A program made the translations under genes and the position numbers. The notes below the pieces were generated by a model. The model ran no database searches, was not told the origin of the DNA, and saw only the letters and a program-made list of their open reading frames with translations. A stretch of DNA of 44,873 nt from Fuerstiella sp. (GTDB lineage: Bacteria > Planctomycetota > Planctomycetia > Planctomycetales > Planctomycetaceae), in NCBI GenBank assembly GCA_022843805.1, contig JALHMY010000082.1, forward strand, positions 1-44,873, in the 5' to 3' direction. This document shows, in pieces, positions 34,465 through 41,720 of the stretch. Each line of letters opens with the position of its first letter. Positions within the stretch are counted from its first letter, which is position 1.

Positions 34465-36711
34465 ATGTCACTGCACTTTGAACCTATCTGGTCATGGCCG
34501 TTGACGCTGATTGCCTGTCTGGCAATGCTGTCTGTGGTTGCGCTGGGTTATTCTCGCAGCATTCGCCACCTGCCGCCCGGATGGCGGCGGGTGTTGTGGA
34601 CACTGCGAATTCTGTCGCTGCTCATGCTGTTTCTGCTGATGATGCGCCCAGCGGCTGTCTTTCGGAGGCAGGACCAATCGGACTCGATACTGTATGTGCT
34701 GCTGGATGCGAGTCGCAGTATGCAGACGACTGATATGCCGGGCGGTGCGGCTCGACGAGCCGCATTACTGGCAACGATGCAGTCGGCACTACCTCATCTC
34801 GAACTGCTCGGGAAGAAGTGTGAAATTCGCGTTCGTGACTTTGCCGATGCACTGCAGCCAGTTACGACTCCCGGTCCGGGTGCTGAGGGCCGAATGACGG
34901 CAATTGGCGGAGCCCTTCAGCAGCTGGCGGAAGAGGCTGGAAAGTCGCGAGTTGCCGGAATCGTTATGCTCAGTGACGGCCGTCAGGCGGCGGCAGGAAG
35001 TCTGGATTCCGATCCGCTTGAGGCTGCTCGTCTGCTGGGTCGACAGCAACGGCCCATGTACACCGTTGTTTATGGCAGCAGTGAATCGTCGGTGGCAGGA
35101 CAGGATCTGGCTCTGGAAGAACTGGATCTTTCGCGCGACGTGTTTCGCGGAAATGTGGTTCCTTTGCGAGTCAAACTGAAATCGGCGGGTGCCCAGGGTC
35201 AGCCGGTTAGCGTTCGAGCCTTTATTGAGGATCGTACGGGTAAGCTGCCGGGGGATGCGGGAGAAATGAAACCGGTTTCTTCCGGAGATCAGAATCTGCC
35301 TGTGGTTACGCACACGCCGGCAGCGTCTGACGAAGAAGTGACGATTCAGCTGCGGATTGTGCCCGATACCGTTGGTGAAATCAAAGTGGCCGTGGAAGTG
35401 GAGCCACTGCCGGGAGAAGTCCGGCGGACGAATAATCGAGTGGAAACGATCATTCGAGTGCGTCAGGGTGGGATTCGGGTTGTGCTGTTTGACAAGGCGA
35501 GATGGGAGGCAAAGTGGTTGCGGGGCATCAATGTCAGCAGCCGCGTGCAACTGGATTTTCATGAAATTCGAAGTGGGCGTTTTGCCGACAGGAATCGGAT
35601 CCCGGATTCGCTGTTCGAACCGGGAAATTATGACGCATTTATTATTGGAGATGTTCCGGCGTCATCCTTTCAGCCGCGTCAGCTGGCAGCAATGCAGCAA
35701 TGCTGTCTTCGGGGAGCAGGGCTGATGATGATTGGCGGGTTCGAAAATTTCGGAAGTGGCGGCTACGAAAAAACACCACTCGCCAGTCTGCTTCCGGTGG
35801 AAATGACACCCGGCGATAATCAGCTGAGCGATCCTCAGAAAATGCTGCCAACGGCTGATGGGCTCTCTCATTTTGTCATGGTGATTGCTGCGCCCGACCA
35901 GAACCGGTCTCGCTGGGAACAATTGCCCGCCCTGGAAGGTGCCACATTATTGCGTCGGCGAGAACAGTCGGCAGCTCAGGTGCTTGCAGCGTCGGCAGAT
36001 GGGACACCTCTTCTGATCGGACAGAACATTGGACAAAGCCGTGTGCTGGCATTCGCTGGAGATACCACCTGGCAATGGGCGATGCAGGGCTTCGCAGAAG
36101 AACATCAGCGATTCTGGCGACAGGTGATTTTCTGGCTGACGAAAAAAGAGGTCGACAGTGAGCAGCCGGTTTGGGTCAATGTGGAACCTCGGGATCTCTC
36201 CCCCGGACAGGTGGCCGAGCTGACTTTTGGTGCCCGGGATGAACAGGGAAACACACGAAGTGACGTTACTTACGAGGCTGAAGTCATTACGCCCGACCGA
36301 AAGTCTCGCCCGCTGGTTACTCGTCGCAACGAATCCGGTGGAATCGCGGAGTTTACTGAGACTGCTGAGTCGGGGGATTACTGGGTTCAGGTGAAAGCCA
36401 TTGCCGGAGGACAACCTGTGGCCGGGCCGGCGATTACGCGTTTCCATGTCAACACGCGTGACCCGGAACTGGATGTTCCCGCGGCTGATTCAAGCCTGCT
36501 GCGTGAACTGGCGCATGTGAGCGGCGGTGACTTCCTGACGTCCGACGAGCTGCTCACTCGACTCGAAACCTGGGCTGCCAAAGGTCTTCCTGGAATGGAA
36601 CTGGAACGGACCGAACGAATGACACTCTGGGATAACTGGATTGTCATTTGTGTCGTGGTGCTGCTGCTGACGGCCGAATGGATCATTCGCAAGAAGCGTG
36701 GCCTGGTCTGA
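34465..36711 (+). CDS. VWA and glutamine-amidotransferase-like membrane protein
   Basis: ATG 34465 gives 748 residues. Two N-terminal membrane helices (about 8-27 and 45-65) are followed by a von Willebrand A domain with MIDAS residues Asp81, Ser83 and Ser85 (LLDASRSM) and IVMLSDGRQ. An Ig-like part precedes a class-I glutamine-amidotransferase-like domain at about 375-450 (NYDAFIIGDVPASSF, GAGLMMIGGFENFGSGGY), which lacks an obvious catalytic Cys. A single C-terminal membrane helix (WIVICVVVLLLTAEWII) anchors the end. This combination is common in planctomycetes, usually in gene sets with MoxR ATPases and DUF58 proteins; those are absent here. It may be a chaperone or an envelope sensor. Exact role unknown. 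Confidence 0.85.
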   Translation: MSLHFEPIWSWPLTLIACLAMLSVVALGYSRSIRHLPPGWRRVLWTLRILSLLMLFLLMMRPAAVFRRQDQSDSILYVLLDASRSMQTTDMPGGAARRAALLATMQSALPHLELLGKKCEIRVRDFADALQPVTTPGPGAEGRMTAIGGALQQLAEEAGKSRVAGIVMLSDGRQAAAGSLDSDPLEAARLLGRQQRPMYTVVYGSSESSVAGQDLALEELDLSRDVFRGNVVPLRVKLKSAGAQGQPVSVRAFIEDRTGKLPGDAGEMKPVSSGDQNLPVVTHTPAASDEEVTIQLRIVPDTVGEIKVAVEVEPLPGEVRRTNNRVETIIRVRQGGIRVVLFDKARWEAKWLRGINVSSRVQLDFHEIRSGRFADRNRIPDSLFEPGNYDAFIIGDVPASSFQPRQLAAMQQCCLRGAGLMMIGGFENFGSGGYEKTPLASLLPVEMTPGDNQLSDPQKMLPTADGLSHFVMVIAAPDQNRSRWEQLPALEGATLLRRREQSAAQVLAASADGTPLLIGQNIGQSRVLAFAGDTTWQWAMQGFAEEHQRFWRQVIFWLTKKEVDSEQPVWVNVEPRDLSPGQVAELTFGARDEQGNTRSDVTYEAEVITPDRKSRPLVTRRNESGGIAEFTETAESGDYWVQVKAIAGGQPVAGPAITRFHVNTRDPELDVPAADSSLLRELAHVSGGDFLTSDELLTRLETWAAKGLPGMELERTERMTLWDNWIVICVVVLLLTAEWIIRKKRGLV

Positions 36712-36836
36712 GTGACAGGCTCAGTTTGCATGCGGTTCTCATTGCGGGCTGATGTTCGTATACTTGCCGCTGGCATACTTTGGCCGAATGGCATTGGTGC
36801 GGAATTTTCTCGTACTCTTACACGGATCAGTACTTC

Positions 36837-38165
36837 ATGTGCGCCAGTCAATACTGTAAACAGATTCCTGCTGCGATACGGACGATCGTTTTACTGGCAT
36901 CAGCTCTGCTTTTCGATTTGAGTTCGGCTGTCGTCGCGGACGACTGGCCTCAGTGGGGCGGCCCAAAGCGAGACTGTATCTGGCATGAAAGCGGAATTGT
37001 GAGGCAGTTTTCAACTCAGGGCCTGCTGCCGCGAAAATGGTCGGCGCCCGTGGCTGAAGGTTATTCGGGACCGGCTGTTGCGAATGGCCTGGTTTTCATT
37101 ACCGATCGACTGGCCGACGCCGGAGAAGAGCGGATTCTTTGCTTCGACGCGGAGACTGGTAAACAGGTCTGGAGCTATCAGCACCCTGCACGCTATGGCA
37201 GTCTGAATTACCCGGCCGGACCTCGAGCGACGCCAGTGGTATTTGCCGGACGGGTTTACACCATCGGCGCTGTTGGTCACATGTTCTGCTTCGAGGAAAC
37301 AACCGGGAAAGTGTTGTGGCAGAAGGATTTCCAGGCAGATTTTGGCACAACACTGCCCACATGGGGCATGGCTGCATCTCCTTTGATTGACGGTGACAGG
37401 CTGATTACTCTGGTTGGCGGATCCCCCGGCGCACTGATTGTGTGTTTTGACCGCCGTACAGGGGCCGAACTATGGCGATCTCTGGAAGATGCGGAAGTTG
37501 GATATTGCCCCCCTGTGATTTACGAGTTTGGTGGTCGACGACAGCTGATCGTCTGGCATCCTTCAGCGGTGAGTTCGCTGGACCCGGAAACCGGAAAACT
37601 GCTGTGGGAGATTCCGTGGAAGATTAAGGCGGGTCTGACGGTGCCGATGCCCCGGCAGCTGGGCGACCGGCTGTTTCTGACGGCTTTTTATGACGGGCCA
37701 ATGATGCTGCAGGTCACAGCCGATTCTGCAAAAATTCTCTGGAAGGGAGATAGCAGCAGTGAGATTGAGACTGACGGTCTGCACTCAATTATGCCCACTC
37801 CGATCGTCAATTCAGAGAACATCTTTGGAGTCTGCAGTTATGGGCAGCTTCGGTGTCTGAAAACCGAATCGGGCGAGCGAGTTTGGGAGACTCTTGACGC
37901 AACGGGAAGTGGTCGATGGTGGAACGCCTTCCTGATACAGAATGATGACGTCACATTCTTACATAATGAACAGGGCGATCTGATCATTGCGCAGCTGAAG
38001 GCAGACGGCTATCACGAAATCAGTCGGGCAAAACTGGTCGAGCCGACTCGACCGGTGCAGCGAAGAATGACAATCTGGTCGCACCCGGCGTTTGCCATGA
38101 AAAGTGTCTTTGCTCGCAATGACAAAGAACTGGTGCGAGTTGATCTGGCAGAACCGCAAAAGTGA
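36837..38165 (+). CDS. Secreted PQQ-like beta-propeller protein
   Basis: ATG 36837 gives 442 residues with a signal peptide (IRTIVLLASALLFDLSSAVVA) and mature start DDWPQWGGPKRDCIW. Propeller blades show the repeated pattern of aromatic and acidic residues typical of PQQ/BamB-like repeats: CFDAETGKQVWSYQ, CFEETTGKVLWQKDF, CFDRRTGAELWRSL, SLDPETGKLLWEI and CLKTESGERVWETL. Many such planctomycete proteins lack the enzyme residues of PQQ dehydrogenases and probably serve as binding scaffolds. A TTG-started extension upstream is unlikely. It is 125 bases after the VWA gene on the same strand. Confidence 0.88.
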   Translation: MCASQYCKQIPAAIRTIVLLASALLFDLSSAVVADDWPQWGGPKRDCIWHESGIVRQFSTQGLLPRKWSAPVAEGYSGPAVANGLVFITDRLADAGEERILCFDAETGKQVWSYQHPARYGSLNYPAGPRATPVVFAGRVYTIGAVGHMFCFEETTGKVLWQKDFQADFGTTLPTWGMAASPLIDGDRLITLVGGSPGALIVCFDRRTGAELWRSLEDAEVGYCPPVIYEFGGRRQLIVWHPSAVSSLDPETGKLLWEIPWKIKAGLTVPMPRQLGDRLFLTAFYDGPMMLQVTADSAKILWKGDSSSEIETDGLHSIMPTPIVNSENIFGVCSYGQLRCLKTESGERVWETLDATGSGRWWNAFLIQNDDVTFLHNEQGDLIIAQLKADGYHEISRAKLVEPTRPVQRRMTIWSHPAFAMKSVFARNDKELVRVDLAEPQK

Positions 38166-38194
38166 TGTCCGGCCCATGCGATTGCGGCCCAACG

Positions 38195-38240
38195 GGGTTC
38201 CACAACACGATTAACGATCGATCGCAATTTTGTGGAACCC
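38195..38240. repeat. Inverted repeat after PQQ gene
   Basis: GGGTTCCACAA (38195-38205) is the exact reverse complement of TTGTGGAACCC (38230-38240), with a 24-base loop containing CGATCGATCG. It lies 30 bases after the PQQ-gene stop in a convergent spacer and could be a terminator or a mobile palindrome. Confidence 0.6.
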
Positions 38241-38275
38241 TTTCAGGGTTCGGAGCGAACGAACATCACGAACTT

Positions 38276-38367
38276 GGGGTGCGCCGCTTCGCGTCGACCC
38301 CAGGCTTTGTTGTGAAACCCGTTCCGGGTTGAATCGCACTGTTTTCACTCAAAAAAACGCTTCACAG
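38276..38367. repeat. Dispersed intergenic repeat, copy 2
   Basis: This copy matches 5748-5790 over GGGGTGCGCCG and CAGGCTTTGTTGTG, while 38348-38367 is the reverse complement of 5718-5737. It lies between the convergent PQQ and moaA genes. Confidence 0.6.
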
Positions 38368-38429
38368 CGCTGGGCCGGTCGCACCTCTGTGATTTCCGGT
38401 CCTGGCCCGATGGCCCTGGAAGACTGATT

Positions 38430-39440
38430 CTATCCTCCAATGGAGTACATCGGGCGATCGGGCTGAATGAAGCGGGCTGTATTGATTTCGTGGCCTTCTT
38501 TCTTTGCGGCAATGCAGGTCAGCATGGCTTCTGCCATTTCCTGATCGGTTCCGCTGCCTCGAAGCAGGCTCTTGATGTCAGTTTCTTCGTGGCTGAAGAG
38601 GCAATTGCGGAGTTTTCCATCAGCCGTTACTCGAAAGCGATTGCAGCTGCCGCAGAATGGCTGGCTGACACTGGCAATCAGACCGATGCGGCCAATGCCG
38701 TCCGCAAATTCAAAGTCCTGTGCCGGCGCATTCACATGATCGGAGGGGATGGGGCGCAATGGGCCGAATTCGGATTCCAGACGATCGATAATCTCCTGTG
38801 CAAACAGAACCTTGTCACGCTGCCACTGGGCATCGGCATCGAGGGGCATGAATTCAATGAATCGAACAACGGTATCTGTTTCGCGAGCGAGCTGACCGAA
38901 CGGCACGATCTGTTCCTCGGTCATTCCTCGTACCGAGACCGCGTTCAGTTTAATCGGGTTGAATCCGGCGGCCCGAGCTGCTTCAATTCCCAGCAGGACC
39001 TGTTCATAGCCGTCGCGTCGAGTCACTCGGCGAAAGACTTCCGGATCCAGTGCGTCAAGACTAATGTTCAGACGTGTCAGTCCGGCATCGCGAAGTTGCT
39101 GAGCCTGTTCGGCCAGAAGAATTCCATTGGTCGTCAGTCCGACGTCGATAATCCCCGGAATGTTGACGAGCATTGAAACGAGTTTATGCAGATCCTTTCG
39201 AACGAGAGGCTCTCCTCCCGTCAGTCGCAGTCGATCGATCCCGAGCGTGGTCCCCACTCGAACAACTCGGGCGATCTCTTCGAAGCTCAGCAGATGCTCT
39301 CGCGGCATGAATTCAACATTTTCGGCCGGCATGCAGTAAAAGCAGCGAATGTTGCAGCGGTCAGTCACGCTGATTCGCAGGTTATTGTGCATGCGACCAA
39401 AGCTGTCAATCAGCTGTAGTGGCGATGTGTTTGAGCTCAT
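38430..39440 (-). CDS. moaA: GTP 3',8-cyclase MoaA
   Basis: The product has 336 residues, the normal length. It is a radical SAM enzyme: the first [4Fe-4S] cluster motif is Cys29, Cys33 and Cys36 (CNIRCFYC), the second cluster uses Cys263, Cys266 and Cys280 (CGSCNRF and LRNC), and the protein ends in the conserved Gly-Gly. RLTGGEPLVRKDL near residue 75 fits the SAM region. It converts GTP to 3',8-cyclo-7,8-dihydro-GTP in the first step of molybdopterin synthesis. It is the last gene of the minus-strand moaD-moaE-moaA set; the gap to moaE is 123 bases. The partner moaC is not in the window. Confidence 0.97.
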   Translation of the reverse strand: MSSNTSPLQLIDSFGRMHNNLRISVTDRCNIRCFYCMPAENVEFMPREHLLSFEEIARVVRVGTTLGIDRLRLTGGEPLVRKDLHKLVSMLVNIPGIIDVGLTTNGILLAEQAQQLRDAGLTRLNISLDALDPEVFRRVTRRDGYEQVLLGIEAARAAGFNPIKLNAVSVRGMTEEQIVPFGQLARETDTVVRFIEFMPLDADAQWQRDKVLFAQEIIDRLESEFGPLRPIPSDHVNAPAQDFEFADGIGRIGLIASVSQPFCGSCNRFRVTADGKLRNCLFSHEETDIKSLLRGSGTDQEMAEAMLTCIAAKKEGHEINTARFIQPDRPMYSIGG

Positions 39441-39563
39441 GGGATTGTCTCAGCTTTCCGAACCTTCGAGCGGTTCGTGTGCGGATGACTCAAAAATCGG
39501 ACAGTACGTGTCGTTAAGTCTTCGTAACATTCAGGCGAACGACAGGCGAGTTGAAATGGCGGA

Positions 39564-40013
39564 TCAGGGAGTCTGGTTTGTCATTGAATTTGATGCACCG
39601 GAAGTCCCCGGATGCACCCATTCAATTCGACCATCCTGATAGTTCTCCTGTTTCCAGATGGGAACTCGTTCCTTCAGAGTATCGATCAGCCATCGTCCGG
39701 CGTCGAATGCCTGTGCTCGATGAGGCGCACTGACGGCAATGGCCACACTGATTTCCCCCAGATCAAGATCGCCAGTTCGGTGACTGATTGCAATTCGCAC
39801 AACGGGAAACTGTCGGCTGCATTCCTCTTCGAGTTCCTGAAGCTTTTTCAGCGCCATCACGGGATAGGCTTCATATCGAAGAGAAGACGTTTGTTCTGTT
39901 CCGGTGAACTCGCGTACGGTTCCCAGAAACAGCAAAACAGCCCCCGCTCGATGATCCCGAACGAGGTTGGTGAGTTGTGTGAAGTCGATGGATTTTTCAG
40001 TTAATTCAATCAC
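39564..40013 (-). CDS. moaE: Molybdopterin synthase large subunit MoaE
   Basis: The product has 149 residues. MoaE features are GAVLLFLGTVREFTG near residue 24, LRYEAYPVMA near residue 45, IAISHRTGDLDLGEISV and APHRAQAFDAGRWLID, followed by the active-site Lys region ERVPIWKQE. It forms a heterotetramer with MoaD and inserts two sulfurs into cyclic pyranopterin monophosphate. It lies between moaD and moaA on the same strand, with 213 bases to moaD. Confidence 0.95.
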   Translation of the reverse strand: MIELTEKSIDFTQLTNLVRDHRAGAVLLFLGTVREFTGTEQTSSLRYEAYPVMALKKLQELEEECSRQFPVVRIAISHRTGDLDLGEISVAIAVSAPHRAQAFDAGRWLIDTLKERVPIWKQENYQDGRIEWVHPGTSGASNSMTNQTP

Positions 40014-40226
40014 GGCTTCAGTTCATCTTTTTCATTGAGGCTGCGAGATGACAGGAGAGTCTGAGATCTTATTGAATCGCTTTCCAAAACCATTGTCGAA
40101 AACAGTGGCATCGTCGCACTTCGCCAAAGTCTACGCATAAAGCGAAAACGAAACTCGTAAAACATGGCTGCATGACCAGAAAATCAGGCGAAATCGTCAA
40201 AGGAACTTCAATCGGTGAAAATCGGA

Positions 40227-40472
40227 TCATCCGCCGCTCACGGGTGGAAAACAGGCGACTTCGTCCGTGGTCTTCAATACGTGTTCGACGCCGACATAAT
40301 CATTGTTGACGGCCCACAGCAGAGACGGCCCAAGGTCGGTTAACTGTGGAAAATCAGCAATTAAAATCTGACGCAGCTGTGCCACACTCGCGTTCTCAGG
40401 GACTTCTATTTCAATGGGGGATTTTCCTGCCAGATCCCGGGCACGAGCAAACAGTTGCAGGGGAATCTTCAT
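40227..40472 (-). CDS. moaD: Molybdopterin synthase sulfur carrier MoaD
   Basis: The product has 81 residues with a ubiquitin-like fold: a hydrophobic first strand (IPLQLFARARDLAG), VAQLRQIL, and the hallmark end ACFPPVSGG. The terminal Gly-Gly is adenylated and thiocarboxylated, then enters the MoaE active site to donate sulfur. It is the first of the three moa genes on this strand. Its promoter should lie in the space facing the prs-like gene. Confidence 0.95.
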   Translation of the reverse strand: MKIPLQLFARARDLAGKSPIEIEVPENASVAQLRQILIADFPQLTDLGPSLLWAVNNDYVGVEHVLKTTDEVACFPPVSGG

Positions 40473-40560
40473 TTTGAAAGACCTCGGGTCACGGTTGTGT
40501 TAAGAGAGGGCAGCGATAAGATCTGTGTTCTTCCTGAATTCTATGAAATCTCGACTGCTG

Positions 40561-40592
40561 AAGCCCGGTTTTGGATAAAAAATGCCGGGCTT
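40561..40592. other. Hairpin upstream of the PRPP synthetase-like gene
   Basis: AAGCCCGG (40561-40568) pairs with CCGGGCTT (40585-40592) across a 16-base A-rich loop and is followed by TTG. It lies 17 bases before the start codon and so would be in the leader. It might act as an attenuator. Confidence 0.4.
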
Positions 40593-40608
40593 TGTGGATT
40601 TATGAACT

Positions 40609-41628
40609 ATGAGCCTTGACCCGAACTCGTCGAGTACTCGACAGGGGCCCCGCCTGCACCCTTTTCAGGCCCCGCAGGGCGACCTCGCCATCCTCGCCGG
40701 ATCGGGAAATCCCATTTTTGCCCGCAGAATTGCCGACGAACTGGGAGTTCGTCTCACCCCCTGCGAAGCTCAAATTTTCAGTGAAGGCAACGTTTTTGTA
40801 CGGATTCTGGAAAATGTCCGCGGCCGTGACACGTTTGTTATTCAGGGTGTGCATCGGCCGGTCAACGACAACTTTGTAGAGCTGCTTTTCTGGATCGACG
40901 CTCTGAAGCGAGCCAGTGCTCAGCAGGTGACTGCTGTCATTCCGTATTTCAGCTATGCAAAGGGTGACAAAAAGGACGAACCCCGAGTGTCCATTCGCGC
41001 TCGTGTCTGTGCCGACGCGATTGAGGCAGCCGGAGCGGATCGGGTGCTGACAATGGATCTGCACAGTCCACAAATTCAGGGTTTTTTCAGTGTCCCGGTG
41101 GATCACCTGTATGCTCGGGCGGTGATCTGTGAACACGTCAAAAAGCTGCAACTGGATAATCTCGTGGTTTGCAGTCCCGACGTCGGATTTGCAAAATCCG
41201 CATCGGCATTTGCGAATTTGCTGGGTGTTCCGGTCGTGATCGGAAACAAGCAGCGGAAAGATCATTCGGAGCGTGCTCAGATCCTGGAGGTGATTGGTTC
41301 AGTTGATGGCTGCAATGTGCTGATGGTTGATGATTTTACGATTACCGGCGGCTCACTTTGCAGTATGGCCGATGTTCTGAAAGCTCGCGGGGCGAAAGAT
41401 ATTTATGCTGCGGTTTCTCACGGAGTGCTTTCGAAAGGTGCTTCGGAACGCATTCAAAATAGTCAGATCTGCAGAATGTTTATGACGGACACCATTGAAA
41501 CTCTGGTTGAGGAGCCTGGTGACAAGTTTGACATTATTTCCGTGGCTCCGCTGTTTGCACAGGCCATCCGATCGATTCATGATCGTACCAGTGTCAGTAT
41601 GCTGTTTCCTGACGAAAAGGCTCTCTGA
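40609..41628 (+). CDS. Divergent ribose-phosphate pyrophosphokinase
   Basis: The product has 339 residues. The type-I PRTase double domain of Prs is clear: FVRILENVRGRDTFVIQ, NDNFVELLFWIDALKRASA, VLTMDLHSPQIQGFF and VDDFTITGGS. Several active-site positions differ from standard Prs: FSDGE is FSEGN, YARQDR is YAKGDK, and the PRPP-loop DDMIDTGGT is DDFTITGGS, losing the third Asp. The catalytic Lys of the flexible loop may be that in GNKQRK. Standard Prs makes PRPP from ribose 5-phosphate and ATP. This may be a functional variant, a paralogue with another role, or the only Prs of the organism. No good ribosome site precedes ATG 40609. It is divergent from moaD, and mutS follows after 92 bases. 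Confidence 0.82.
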   Translation: MSLDPNSSSTRQGPRLHPFQAPQGDLAILAGSGNPIFARRIADELGVRLTPCEAQIFSEGNVFVRILENVRGRDTFVIQGVHRPVNDNFVELLFWIDALKRASAQQVTAVIPYFSYAKGDKKDEPRVSIRARVCADAIEAAGADRVLTMDLHSPQIQGFFSVPVDHLYARAVICEHVKKLQLDNLVVCSPDVGFAKSASAFANLLGVPVVIGNKQRKDHSERAQILEVIGSVDGCNVLMVDDFTITGGSLCSMADVLKARGAKDIYAAVSHGVLSKGASERIQNSQICRMFMTDTIETLVEEPGDKFDIISVAPLFAQAIRSIHDRTSVSMLFPDEKAL

Positions 41629-41720
41629 AGAAATCGGCACCCATCGGTAACACGAATTTTAATCGCGTCTTTTCCGCAAACCTTTGTTCCGTTTAGTTTT
41701 TGCGAACTCTGAATGCTCCC

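Noticed and set aside
40561..40592. Hairpin as a Rho-independent terminator
   Set aside because: Only three T follow the stem on the plus strand, and no plus-strand gene ends upstream, so it is reported only as a leader hairpin.
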